NCBI GenBank assembly: GCA_032433765.1
Contig: JAVIAB010000041.1
Location: forward strand, 82,521,928 to 82,585,927
DNA: 64,000 bases
DNA from: Megaustenia siamemsis
Lineage: Eukaryota; Mollusca; Gastropoda; Stylommatophora; Ariophantidae
Direction of reading: 5' to 3'
The position numbers were made by a program, and so were the translations under genes. Below the pieces are notes generated by a model, which saw only the letters and a list, made by a program, of their open reading frames with translations, did no database searches and was not told the origin of the DNA. Position 1 is the first letter of the stretch; every line of letters begins with the position of its first letter. Shown here one piece after another: positions 33,525 to 45,144 of this stretch.

Positions 33525-35080
33525 TGTTGCCCTCATGATGTATGTGTAGTTTGTTGTTTGTCCGGGTTGCGTTCATGATGTATGTGTAGTTTGTTGATTG
33601 TCCGGGTTGCCCTCATGATGTATGTGTAGTTTGTTGTTTGTCCGGGTTGCGTTCATGATGTCTGTGTAGTTTGTTGTTTGTCAGGGTTGCCCTCATGATG
33701 TCTGTGTAGTTTGTTGTTTGTCCTGGTTGCCCTCATGTTTTCTGTGTAGTTTGTTGTTTGTCCTGGTTGCCCTCATGTTTTCTGTATAGTTTGTTGTTTG
33801 TCCGGGTTGCCCTCATGTATTCTGTGTAGTTTGTTGTTTGTCCGGGTTGCCCTCTTTATGTCTGTGTAATTTGTTGTTTGTCCGGGTTGCCCTCATGATG
33901 TCTGTGTAGTTTGTTGTTTGTCCGGGTTGCCCTCATGATGTCTATGTAGTTTGTTGTTTGTCCAGGTTGCCCTCATGATGTCTGTGTAGTTTGTTGTTTG
34001 TCCAGGTTGCCCACATGATGTCTGTGTAGTTTGTTGTTTGTCCGGGTTGCCCTCATGATGTCTGTGTAGTTTGTTATGTGTCCGGTTGCCCTCATAATGT
34101 CTGTGTAGTTTGTTGTTGGTCCGGGTTGCCCTCATGATGTCTGTGTAGTTTGTTGTGTGTCCGGGTTGCCCTCATGATGTCTGTGTAGTTTGTTGTTGGT
34201 CCGGGTTGCCCTCATGATGTCTGTGTAGTTTGTTGTTTGTCCTGGTTGCCCTCATGATGTCTGTGTAGTTTGTTGTTGGTCCGGGTTGTCCTCATGATGT
34301 CTGTGTAGTTTGTTGTTGGTCCGGGTTGTCCTCATGATGTCTGTGTAGTTTGTTGTTTGTCCTGGTTGCCCTCATGATGTCTGTGTAGTTTGTTGTTGGT
34401 CCGGGTTGTCCTCATGATGTCTGTGTAGTTTGTTGTTGGTCCGGGTTGTCCTCATGATGTCTGTGTAGTTTGTTGTTTGTCCTGGTTGCCCTCATGATGT
34501 CTGTGTAGTTTGTTGTTGGTCCGGGTTGTCCTCATGATGTCTGTGTAGTTTGTTGTTGGTCCGGGTTGTCCTCATGATGTCTGTGTAGTTTGTTGTGTGT
34601 CCTGGTTGCCCTCATGATGTCTGTGTAGTTTGTTGTTGGTCTGGGTTGCCCTCATGATGTCTGTGTAGTTTGTTGTTGGTCCGGGTTGTCCTCATGATGT
34701 CTGTGTAGTTTGTTGTTTGTCCTGGTTGCCCTCATGATGTCTGTGTAGTTTGTTGTTTGTCCTGGTTGCCCTCATGATGTCTGTGTAGTTTGTTGTTGGT
34801 CCGGGTTGTCCTCATGATGTCTGTGTAGTTTGTTGTTGGTCCGGGTTGTCCTCATGATGTCTGTGTAGTTTGTTGTTGGTCCGGGTTGTCCTCATGATGT
34901 CTGTGTAGTTTGTTGTTGGTCCTGGTTGCCCTCATGATGTCTGTGTAGTTTGTTGTTGGTCCGGGTTGTCCTCATGATGTCTGTGTAGTTTGTTGTTTGT
35001 CCTGGTTGCCCTCATGATGTCTGTGTAGTTTGTTGTTGGTCTGGGTTGCCCTCATGATGTTTGTCTAGTTTGTTGTTTGT
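33525..35080. repeat. Minisatellite, 40-bp unit, inverted
   Basis: About 39 copies of the reverse complement of the 32885-33375 unit (GTTGCCCTCATGATGTCTGT). Two subtypes, TTTGTCC and TTGGTCC, alternate with a three-unit rhythm from about 34130. The LINE C copy begins right at its end. Confidence 0.94.
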
Positions 35081-35084
35081 GAAC

Positions 35085-36975
35085 CATTTTTTAAAAATGC
35101 AGAAAAATGAAAATCTTAGAAAAAATGGAAGAAAGAAGACAAGCGAAAAACACTGCCAGATACAAGGATATAGACAATGAAATACGGAGAATGTGCAAAA
35201 AGGCAAAAGAAGACTGGCTCAACCAAAGATGTCTAGAAATCGAAACTATGGAAAGTAAACAAAACTTAAGAGAGATGCACACAGAAATAAAGAGAATGAC
35301 GAATAAAGACAAAAAAGCTGCAGGAAACGGATGTATTGCAAACACAGAGGGAAGAATGCCAACAGACAACAAAGATATAATAGATAGATGGCAAGAATAT
35401 ATAACAGAATTATTTCATGGCGAAAGGGACAAAAAGCCAGACATAAAATGTACATACAACTATAAAATCCTGAAATCTGAAGTAGAAAAAGCTATAAAAA
35501 CAATGAAAAAGGGAAAAGCAGCAGGGCCTGACAATATACAGATAGAGATGATACAGGCTCTAGAAGAGTTTGGCGTCGCAGTGATCACAGACATATGCAA
35601 TGACATATACCACACAGGATTCATACCAAACGATCTAAAAACATCAACTTTCATTGCATTGCCTAAAAAGAATGGTGCAGTTGAATGCAGTGACTTCAGA
35701 ACAATAACCCTAATGAGCCAGGTAACAAAAATTTTACTAAAAGTTATACAGGGAAGGATTCAGAATAAAATCAATACTGAATTAGATGAGCAACAATTTG
35801 GATTCAGGAAAACCAGTGGGACAAAAGAAGCCATATTCAGGATGAGAACATTGATTGAAAAGTACACAGAAGTAAACAAACCAATATATGCCTGCTTTAT
35901 AGACTACACCAAAGCTTTCGATAGAATACACCATAACCAACTCATAGACTGCCTAAAGGATATAAATCTAGACGACACAGACATACGACTAATATGTAAT
36001 TTGTACTGGGAGCAAACAGCAATAATAAGATATAACAAGGAGAACTCTACACCCATGGACATAAAAAGAGGAGTAAGACAAGGATGCATCCTATCACCAA
36101 GCTTGTTCAATCTATACACTTAGCATATCTTTAAAAACATCTCAGAGATACCAGGTCTTAACATTAATGGAAAGATAATCAATAACCTAAGATATGCTGA
36201 TGATACTGTTCTACTAGCAGAAAATCCTAAAGACCTACAACAATTGCTTAATGTGATAAACATAACAAGCAAAAATTATGGACTAGAAATGAATATCAAA
36301 AAGACTAAAACTATGATCATAAACAAAGAAAATTCTCAAGACCTACAATTAAATATCACAGCTGAGGGAATACATCTGGAGACAGTCCAGAGTTACAACT
36401 ACCTAGGACATACTATAACCAGTGATGGAAAATGTACAACTGAAATAAACAAAAGAATAGGTATGGCAAAAAGTAATTTTAATGCCATGAAAAATATACT
36501 AACAACAAAACAAATATCAACAAGGCTGAAACTAAGAATGGCAAAATGTTACATCTTCTCAATATTCCTGTATGGTGCAGAAACATGGACATTAGACAAG
36601 AAAACAGAAAAGAAAATTGAAACCTTTGAAATGTGGAATTATAGAAGAATAGATAGAATTGGATGGAAACAAAAGATAACAAACGATAAAGTTTTAAAAC
36701 AACTGAAAATAAAAAGAGAACTACTAAATACAATTAAGACAAGACAAATGAAATTTTTGGGGCATGTTAAAAGACACAACAGCCTACTAAAAGTAATATT
36801 GGAAGGAAAAATACAAGGTAAAAGAGGCAGAGGCAGACCAAGATTAACATGGACGAGTAACATCAAAAGATGGACAAGTCAATCTATGACAGCCTGCACC
36901 ATCAGAGCAAGAAACAGAGTAGAATGGCGATCCATGGTAGCCAACCTTCGTTGCGGAGAAGGGACACGATGATGA
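35085..36975 (+). mobile_element. LINE C, second copy, 5'-truncated
   Basis: Starts at about AATGCAGAAAAATG beside the 40-bp array and ends VANLRCGEGTR, stop, and a TGATGA tail that continues as a 200-bp array. It lacks the endonuclease, like the 18515 copy. I cannot define a TSD because both sides are repeats. Confidence 0.9.
35107..36972 (+). pseudogene. LINE C reverse transcriptase with one nonsense codon
   Basis: A 621-codon frame broken only by TAG at 36121, where the other copy has GAG (LYTE). Before it: [34 protein letters not shown] and RGVRQGCILSPSLF. After it: [31 protein letters not shown] and GKRGRGRPRLTW. This copy keeps six A at the ATG-proximal run where the 18784 copy has five. 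RT would be cut just before YADD, so it is inactive. Confidence 0.9.
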
Positions 36976-37172
36976 TGATGATGATGATGACGATGATGAT
37001 GACGATGATGATGACGATGATGATGACGATGATGATGACGATGATGATGATGACGACGATGATGATGACGATGATGATGATGATGATGACGACGATGATG
37101 ACGACGATGATGACGACGATGATGATGATGATGACGATGATGACGATGATGATGACGATGATGATGACGATG
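36970..37172. repeat. TGATGA/CGA trinucleotide array at a LINE 3' tail
   Basis: About 200 bp of ATG and ACG triplets, beginning in the stop codon region of LINE C. The tail of the sister copy at 20631 has only two or three triplets, so expansion happened after insertion. All-Ser, all-Ile/Val and Met/Thr frames across it are artefacts. Confidence 0.92.
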
Positions 37173-37254
37173 GACCCACTTTTGTAACTCATGCTTGAAT
37201 TATGTTCTCATGTTGCTTAGTTCGTCTGCCCAGAACTTGCCAGTTGTTTGTCTG

Positions 37255-37960
37255 GAGACCTGTCGGTACAGAGTTGCCACATATTCTCCCGTCAGTACAG
37301 AGTTGCCACATATTCTCCCGTCAGTACAGAGTTGCCACATATTCTCCCGTCAGTACAGAGTTGCCACATATTCTCCCGTCAGTACCGAGTTGCCACATAT
37401 TCTCCCGTCAGTACAGAGTTGCCACATATTCTCCCGTCAGTACAGAGTTGCCACATATTCTCCCGTCAGTACAGAGTTGCTACATATGCTCCCGTCAGTA
37501 CAGAGTTGCCACATATTCTCCCGTCAGTACAGAGTTGCCACATATTCTCCCGTCAGTACAGAGTTGCCACATATTCTCCCGTCAGTACAGAGTTGCCACA
37601 TATTCTCCCGTCAGTACAGAGTTGCCACATATTCTCCCGTCAGTACAGAGTTGCTACATATGTTCCCGTCAGTACAGAGTTGCCACATATTCTCCCGTCA
37701 GTACAGAGTTGCTACATATGCTCCCGTCAGTACAGAGTTGCTACATATTCTCCCGTCAGTACAGAGTTGCCACTTATTCTCCCGTCGGTACAGAGTTGCT
37801 ATTTATGCTCCTGTCGGTGCAGAGTTGCTATTTATGCTCCTGTCGGTGCAGAGTTGCTACTTATGCTCCCGTCGGTGCAGATTTGCTACTTATGCTCCCG
37901 TCGGTGCAGAGCTGTACTTATGCTTCCGTCGGTGCAGGGTTGCGACTTGTACTACAGTTG
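37255..37960. repeat. Minisatellite, 29-bp unit
   Basis: About 24 copies of a 29-bp unit containing GTTGCCACATATTCTCCCGT. The right end has diverged forms (TTATGCTCCTGTCGGTGC). Because the period is 3n+2, each frame cycles through three translations, giving three overlapping frames of 251-272 codons that are artefacts. Confidence 0.94.
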
Positions 37961-38053
37961 GTCCAGAAATCAATTCTGGAAAGTTTACAGGCCTAGGAAA
38001 TGAGATAGTGTAGGAGTATCTTGGCCATGTAAGACCACATCTTATATAGCCTA

Positions 38054-38945
38054 CATCTTATGTAGCAGAAAAAACACATACACGATACCTACCCACAGAC
38101 CTCTTGGTCCCACATATACACAGATGGCTCTGCTATAAGAAATGCCACCAGAAATGGAGGGGGAGGTGTGTTCTTGACGCTGAATAATCAGGACGAGATC
38201 ACCAAGTCAATAGCTACTGGAACATTCTCAAAAAACTTTAAAGCAGAAACTGAGGCCATCAGAGATGCTGCAACACTGGCTATTCAACACAAAAATAACA
38301 TGCACAATAAATTGGTGATTCTGACTGATGCACTGTCAGTATTATCAGCTCTAAAAAGCCCCAAGAACAATGAACTAGATGACTTGAGAACAACCCTGGA
38401 CCAACTATGCAATAACTTCCAGAGAGTAGTCATTCAGTGGATACCATCACACTGTAATATACACGGGAACGAACGTGCAGACAAATTAGCTAAAGAGGGA
38501 GGGAGATTACCACAAGAGAACCATCCGCTCAGTTATGATGAAGCCAAATCCATCCTCAAGGGTCAGTACCATGAAAAATGGAAACGAGAACACCCAAAGC
38601 ATAACGAGAGTGACGGATACCATCAACTATCAAGGAGGGATCAAGTCATCATACTTCGCCTACACACTGGCCACAATAGAATGAGAAATCACATGTTCAC
38701 CAAATTCAAAATAGGTACAACCAGCCTATGTCACTGTACACTGGACAATATGACTACAAAACATGTTCTACAGGATTGCCCCCAGTACACAGACCTGAGA
38801 AGGACAATGTGGTCCACGCCCACCTCCCTGGAAAAAAAAAAAAAAAAAACTAGATGGGGCAATCGATTCACTTAAACAGACAGCTGACTTCATGAGAGAG
38901 TCTGGAATCCTACTCTGATTGAGTCTTGATCGCAGAGAGAGAGAT
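38054..38945 (+). mobile_element. LINE D, RNase H-bearing, 5'-truncated
   Basis: Contains the RNase H domain and C-terminal domain of a LINE, an A-run at 38831-38849, and a 3' end reading CAGCTGACTTCATGAGAG and CTGATTGAGTCTTGATCGC with a short (GA)n. Words of the flanking CATCTTATATAG repeat occur on both sides, so it sits inside that array. LINEs with a C-terminal RNase H belong mainly to the I superfamily. Confidence 0.88.
38057..38872 (+). pseudogene. LINE D RNase H and C-terminal domain
   Basis: The frame reads KKHIHDTYPQTSWSHIYTDG and continues to 38872. RNase H active-site residues are visible: Asp in YTDGSA, Glu in KAETEAI, Asp in LTDALS and Asp in NERADKLAKEG, with the WIPSHCNIHGN strand. 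After it come RRDQVIILRLHTGHNRMRNH and a CHC/CPQY Cys-His region. It removes the RNA strand from hybrids in reverse transcription. There is no RT core, so it is non-functional alone. Confidence 0.9.
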
Positions 38946-39205
38946 ATAGAACACATCTTATAGAGAAAACATCCTATATAGACCACATCTTATATAGAAC
39001 ACATCTTATATAGAACACATCTTATGTAGAACACATCCAAATAGACCACATCTTACATAGACCACATCCTATATAGAACACATCTTATATAGAACACATC
39101 CAAATAGACCACATCTTACATAGACTACATCCAAATAGACCACATCTTACATAGACCACATCCTATATAGAACACATCTTATATAGACCACATCTTATTT
39201 GTCAC
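38946..39205. repeat. Short tandem repeat, about 17-bp unit
   Basis: About 14 copies of ATAGACCACATCTTATAT-type units, also present as two copies left of LINE D at 38030-38053. Confidence 0.88.
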
Positions 39206-39209
39206 ATTC

Positions 39210-39235
39210 AAGTGCGCGCGCGCACACACACACAC
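39210..39235. repeat. Alternating GC/AC run, Z-DNA-prone
   Basis: GTGCGCGCGCGCACACACAC is a strict purine-pyrimidine alternation of about 25 bp. Confidence 0.85.
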
Positions 39236-39344
39236 AGTATTTCTAAAAGTCAAGATTAGACGCGTGAGTCGTGTTTATTTCGTGAATATTTTTTTTATGT
39301 TCGCGTGCACACATACACACAAGAAGGTAATGAACATTTATTTG

Positions 39345-39515
39345 TGAACGAACTTCCCTCGCTTTTGTAGCCGACATCTCCCGGCCCTGTCTGGCAGCTC
39401 AGTCCCGAGCAACCACTGACCCATACAAGATGGTAACGAACGACCCTCGCCTATGTAGCCGACATCTACCGGCCTTGTCTGGCAGCGCAGTCCCGACCAA
39501 CCATCGACACGTACT
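39345..39515. repeat. Direct duplication of about 85 bp
   Basis: Two copies of a block containing GTAGCCGACATCTCCCGGCC and GGCAGCTCAGTCCCGA, with about 90% identity. I see no gene in 39520-39690. Confidence 0.8.
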
Positions 39516-39699
39516 GCCATTTTCAGACTCCCCCTTGTCCATGTATACTCTCATTGACCTAATCTCGTTAGCTCTCTGGTTAGCGGCTAGTCAAGGGTTC
39601 CACAAATGTGCAGCATAACGAGACAACAGAAGACAATCATGTGCTGCATTTACTCGAAGTTCCATGCCCCAAACTTGTTCATATTTTAAATATCACCTA

Positions 39700-40300
39700 C
39701 ACTTCCAGGATAAACTCCATCTCCATCGTGACATACTTGTGTCAGCCTCATCTCCATCGTGACATAATTGTATTAGCCTCATCTCCATCGTGACATACTT
39801 GTGTTAGCCTTATCTCCATCGTGACATACTTGTGTCAGCCTCATCTCCATCGTGACATAATTGTATTAGCCTCATCTCCATCGTGACATACTTGTGTTAG
39901 CCTCATCTCCATCGTGACATACTTGTGTTAGCTTCATCTCCATCGTGACATACTTGTGTCAGCCTCATCTCCATCGTGACATAATTGTATTAGCCTCATC
40001 TCCATCGTGACATACTTGTGTTAGCCTTATCTCCATCGTGACATACTTGTGTTAGCCACACCTCCATCGTGACATACTTGTGTTAGCCTCATCTCCATCG
40101 TGACATACTTGTGTTAGCCTCATCTTCATCGTGACATACATGCGCCAGTCTCATCTCCATCGTGACATACTTGTGTCAGCCTCATCTCCATCGTGACATA
40201 CTTGTGTCAGCCTCATCTCCATCGTGACATACATGCGTCAGTCTCATCCCTACTGTGACATAATTGCGTCAGCCTCATCTCCATAGTTACATCATCGTCA
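39700..40300. repeat. Minisatellite, 31-bp unit
   Basis: About 19 copies of CTCATCTCCATCGTGACATA plus CTTGTGTTAGC or AATTGTATTAGC. Subtypes recur in a three-unit order. Confidence 0.93.
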
Positions 40301-40429
40301 CCATTATGTCAATCAACATCCTGTGCCATGTCCGTCATCTTGCCCACATCGTAACATCTTCTCAGCTGTACCGTACCCACCTCGTCATTGACCTGAAGCT
40401 ATCACATCCATTTTTCCTCCCTTAGTTTG

Positions 40430-40580
40430 GAATTCCCACCTCAATGTTCTCTAACTTAACCTTTGAGATCCCACCTTAATGTTCTCTAACTAAACCTTTG
40501 AGATCCCACCTCAATGTTCTCTAACTTAATCTTTGAGATCCCACCTCAATGTTCTCTAACTTAATCTTTGAGATCCCACT
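40430..40580. repeat. Minisatellite, 35-bp unit
   Basis: Four copies containing GAGATCCCACCTCAATGTTC. Its CCCACCTCAATG word also starts the neighbouring 34-bp array, so the two may share an origin. Confidence 0.85.
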
Positions 40581-40589
40581 ATCCAACAG

Positions 40590-42440
40590 TTTCCATCTCA
40601 ATGATCTCCCCATTCGCTTCCCATCAGTTCCCATCTCAATGATCTCCCCATTAGCCTACAGTTCCCATCTCAATGATCTCCCCATTAGCCTACAGTTTCC
40701 ACCTCAATGATCTCCCCATTAGCCTACAGTTAACTTCTCAATGATCTCCCCATCAGCCTACAGTTCCCATCTCAATGATCTCCCCATTAGCCTACAGTTC
40801 ACATCTCAATGATCTCCCCATTAGCCTACAGTTTCCACCTCAATGATCTCCCCATTAGCCTACAGTTAACTTCTCAATGATCTCCCCATTAGCCTACAGT
40901 TAACTTCTCAATGATCTCCCCATTAGCCTACAGTTAACTTCTCAATGATCTCCCCATTAGCCTACAGATCCCACCTCGATGATCTCCCCATTAGGTTACA
41001 GATCCCACCTCAATGATCTCCCCACTAGCCTACAGTTCCCATCTCAATGATCTCCCCATTAGCCGACAGTTTCCACCTCAATGATCTCCCCATTAGCTTA
41101 CATTTCCCATCTCAATGATCTCCCCACTAGCCTACAGTTCCCATCTCAATGATCTCCCCATTAGCCGACAGTTTCCACCTCAATGATCTCCCCACTAGCC
41201 TACAGTTCCCATCTCAATGATCTCCCCACTAGCCTACAGTTTCCACCTCACTGATCTCCCCACTAGCCTAAAGTTCCCATCTCAATGATCTCCCCACTAG
41301 CCTACAGTTCCCATCTCAATGATCTCCCCATTAGCCGACAGTTTCCACCTCAATGATCTCCCCACTAGCCTACAGTTTCCACCTCAATGATCTCCCCACT
41401 AGCCTACAGTTCCCATCTCAATGATCTCCCCACTAGCCTACAGTTCCCACCTCAATGATCTCCCCACTAGCCTACAGTTCCCATCTCAATGATCTCCCCA
41501 CTAGCCTACAGTTCCCGCCTCAATGATCTCCCCATTAGCCTACAGTTACCACTTCAATGATCTCCCCACTAGCCTACAGTTCCCACCTCAATGATCTCCC
41601 CACTAGCCTACAGTTCCCATCTCAATGATCTCCCCACTAGCCTACAGTTCCCATCTCAATGATCTCCCCATTAGCCTACAGTTACCACTTCAATGATCTC
41701 CCCACTAGCCTACAGTTCCCACCTCAATGATCTCCCCACTAGCCTACAGTTACCACTTCAATGATCTCCCCATTAGCCAACAGTTTCCGTCTCAATGATC
41801 TCCCCATTAACCTACAGTTACCACTTCAATGATCTCCCCATTAACCTACAGTTCCCACCTCAATGATCTCCCCATTAACCTACAGTTCCCACCTCAATGA
41901 TCTCCCCATTAGCCTACAGTTAACTTCTCAATGATCTCCCCATTAGCCTACAGTTCTCATCTCAATGATCTCCCCATTAGCCTACAGTTCCCACCTCAAT
42001 GATCTCCCCATTAGCCTACAGTTCTCATCTCAATGATCTCCCCATTATCCTACAGTCCCCATCTCAATGATCTCCCCACTAGCCTACAGTTAACTTCTCA
42101 ATGATCTCCCCATTAGCTTATAGTTCCCACCTCAATGTTCTCCCCATTAGCTTACAGTCCCCATCTCAATGATCTCCCCATTCACATACAGTTCCCCCCC
42201 TCAATGATCTCCCCTTTAGCTTACAGTTCCCAAATCAATGATCTCCCCATTAGCTGACAGTTTACACTCCAATGATCTCCCCATTAGCCTACAGTTCCCA
42301 CCTCAATGATCTCCCCATTAACTTACAGTTCCCACCTCAATGATCTCCCCATTAACTTACAGTTCCCACCTCAATGATCTCCCCATTAACTTACAGTTCC
42401 CACCTCAATGATCTCCCCATTAACTTACAGTTCCCACCTC
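40590..42440. repeat. Minisatellite, 34-bp unit
   Basis: About 54 copies of a 34-bp unit containing CTCAATGATCTCCCCATTAG. Variants differ at ATTAG/ACTAG and CCCATC/CCACCTC. No gene. Confidence 0.94.
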
Positions 42441-42639
42441 TCTCCATTTCTGTTTCTCTTGTACTAGCTCCTCCAGCACTTCCCCTCGCCAAGTACATTG
42501 AGATGTCGCTCGCCAACAGTTTAGGATGTAATCGACACGGCTCGATGTGTTGTTTGTGTCTTGACTTCACATATCAGGGGTCACGTGACCATCTCATTTG
42601 TTGATAATTGTCTTTGAATGTCAGAACCGCAGTCCCGCC

Positions 42640-42775
42640 AGCTCGCCAACAGTTCGATCCTGATCGACGTCTTCTAGCCACCCCCCCCCCCCTGAGCAAA
42701 GGGTAAGTAAATCGACCTGGCGTAATGCCGATCACACCCATCATCAACGGTGTCCCGTTGGACATTGCAAAGTTG
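42640..42775 (+). mobile_element. Diverged SINE-1 relic
   Basis: AGTTCGATCCTGATCGACG matches the box B region of SINE-1, and GGCGTAATGCCGATCACAC matches its body. They are separated by a C-run and a deletion. The head is lost. Confidence 0.55.
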
Positions 42776-42819
42776 GATCAGAAATAACAGGATGACCTAA
42801 AGTGTAAACAGGTTGTCGT

Positions 42820-43560
42820 CAGTTACAGGACCGATCACTTCATTAATTTGTCCTTTAATGTTACAGGACCAATCACTTCATCCATTGGTCCGTTAATGTT
42901 ACAGGACCAATCACTTCATTAATTTGTCCTTTAATGTTACAGGACCAATCACTTCATTAATTTGTCCTTTAATGTTACAGGACCAATCACTTCATCCATT
43001 GGTCCGTTAATGTTACAGGACCAATCACTTCATCCATTGGTCCGTTAATGTTACAGGACCAATCACTTCATCCATTGGTCCGTTAATGTTACAGGACCAA
43101 TCACTTCATCCATTGGTCCGTTAATGTTACAGGACCAATCACTTCATCCATTGGTCCGTTAATGTTACAGGACCAATCACTTCATTAATGTGTCCTTTAA
43201 TGTTACAGGACCAATCACTTCATTAATGTGTCCTTTAATGTTACAGGACCGATCACTTCATTAATTTGTCCTTTAATGTTACAGGACCGATCACTTCATT
43301 AATTTGTCCTTTAATGTTACAGGACCAATCACTTCATTAATGTGTCCTTTAATGTTACAGGACCGATCACTTCATTAATTTGTCCTTTAATGTTACAGGA
43401 CCAATCACTTCATTAATTTGTCCTTTAATGTTACAGGACCAATCACTTCATTAATTTGTCCTTTAATGTTACAGGACCGATCACTTCATTAATTTGTCCT
43501 TTAATGTTACAGGACCAATCACTTCATTAATTTGTCCGTTAATGTTACAGGACTAGTCAA
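42820..43560. repeat. Minisatellite, 38-bp unit
   Basis: About 19 copies containing TGTTACAGGACCAATCACTT, in two subtypes, ATTAATTTGTCCTTTAA and ATCCATTGGTCCGTTAA. The CCAAT words are simply part of the unit. Confidence 0.94.
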
Positions 43561-43569
43561 TTCATTAGT

Positions 43570-43925
43570 TTGCACTCACCTGGGACTACTAGTCTAGGTA
43601 CCAAATGCCCTCACCTGGCACAAGTCCAGGTAAAACATGCCCTGAAGTGACATGCCTGGGAATAGTCCAGGGTAACACATGCTCTCACATTACACACATG
43701 GGACTAGTCCAGGTAACACATGCCTTCACATTACACACCTTGGACTAGCCCAAGTAACACAAGCCCTCACCTGGGACTAGCCCTGGTAAAACATGCCCTC
43801 ACACACATTTGGGACTAGCCCTGGTAACACAAGCCCTCATCTAGTACACCTGGGACTAGCCCAGGTAACACAAGCCTTCACCTGGGACTAGCCCAGGTAA
43901 CACAAGCCCTCACGTGGCACACACT
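43570..43925. repeat. Diverged tandem repeat, about 40-bp unit
   Basis: About nine irregular copies of CACCTGGGACTAGCCCAGGT plus AACACAAGCCCT. Each has the near-palindrome CCTGGGACTAGTCCAGG. Confidence 0.85.
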
Positions 43926-43959
43926 AGTTGCTGAGCTGCTACAGACAACGGGCCGGCAA

Positions 43960-44215
43960 CCTTTCACACACGTGACCACGTGACTAATAAAAATGTAAAC
44001 AATAAATAGATAACAATAGATGCAGAGTTGTCGCTCATGACGTCCCGCCAGGTCGTCAAGGTCACATGTGGGAGGCCACATACGTCATGAACTCTGAAAA
44101 TCAAAAGTGAGCTTGTTAGATGTACGGCCAACCAATGACGTATACATCAAAAATGAGCTTGTTAGATGTTCGGCCAACCAATGACGTATACATCAAAAAT
44201 GAGCATCACATTTAA
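43960..44215. promoter_or_regulatory. Cluster of E-box, CRE-like and CCAAT motifs
   Basis: CACGTGACCACGTGAC (two E-boxes) at about 43968, TGACGT/ACGTCA words at about 44038, 44083, 44136 and 44183, and two direct copies of a 48-bp block with CCAACCAATGACGTATACAT. No TSS or coding exon could be tied to it, so it is only a motif cluster. Confidence 0.3.
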
Positions 44216-44489
44216 TGACAATGAAGAAGTTTGATGTAGAGTCAGCACTTGGAGGACATGTGTGGGTGTCATCTATGATGAGCTGTGTTGTCTGTGTTCT
44301 CTGTGTTGTCTGTGTTATCTGGTCAGCTGATCTTTCATTTATTACTGCGAACCATCATGTCGGAGAATGGACATGAAACCAGAAAATAACTGGCGTGGAT
44401 ATGTCTGGCAGCAAGATACAAAAACCATATTATGTTATTATTTGATGTTATTATGTTGTTATATTATTGAGGTTATGTTATATTATGTT

Positions 44490-45060
44490 CAGGGAGCCGC
44501 AATATCTCAGTGGTTAGTGAACGAGACTAAAGGTCAAGTACGAGACTTGAACCGGCGTCTTAGCACGCGAGTTTCCACCCATATGTGCTCGGCCGTCTAT
44601 CCAAAAGTGTTCGGAGACTTCTGGATAGTGTCACTTCAAGCATCGAAACTCACGATGCGAAGCGGAAATCCTCACCTTCCCAGAGTACTACCCTGGTACC
44701 CATTTCTGCCAACGGCTGGGTCGACCGTGGGGTGTTTTGTTTCCCAACCACGCGTACAATTCACACTGCTCCCAGAGGGAATCGAACACCGGTTGTCCGA
44801 ACGTCGGTTGGTTTTCCCAACTAGGTAGAACTGGACTACAAAGGACTAGAGGCCGGGTTCGATTCTGACCGACGGCTTCCGGGTTTACCCAGCCTTAGAT
44901 GGGTACCGGATTTTTTCGGGGAAAGTAAAGCGGCACGGGCGTAATACAGAACACATTACCCCAAAAATCATGTGCTGAAGGTCTGTAAAAATTATGGTCA
45001 CTAACACCATATTCCCTATACGCCACTTGGCGTGATGGGGGCTCTTTATTTACAAAAAAA
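44490..45060 (+). mobile_element. SINE-1 copy c with 10-bp TSD, interrupted
   Basis: ATATTATGTT at 44480-44489 and 45061-45070 flanks the SINE exactly. The head GGAGCCGCAATATCTCAGTG is cut after AGTGAAC at 44522; the rest resumes at TGGACTACAAAGGACTAGAG (44832) and runs to a short A tail. The insert is described separately. Confidence 0.9.
44523..44831 (-). mobile_element. Element within SINE-1c, probable second SINE family
   Basis: Removing about 309 bp restores SINE-1 (AGTGAAC|TGGACTAC). Read on the minus strand, the insert begins CTAGTTGGGAAAACCAACCG and has GTGTTCGATTCCC, like tRNA boxes A and B. The target duplication is short (GAAC). The plus-strand frames here (79-153 codons) are not genes. 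Confidence 0.6.
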
Positions 45061-45144
45061 ATATTATGTTTGGATTATCCTCATTGCAGGCTGGACACAC
45101 CCATAGGTGCTCCTGCTATCTTATTTTGAAAACGTACACACCAA

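Noticed and set aside
36844..37192. Poly-Ser, poly-Met/Thr and poly-Ile/Val frames
   Set aside because: They translate the ATG/ACG triplet array at the LINE C tail.
44367..44828. 153- and 79-codon plus frames
   Set aside because: They run over SINE-1c and the element inserted in it, with no protein motif.
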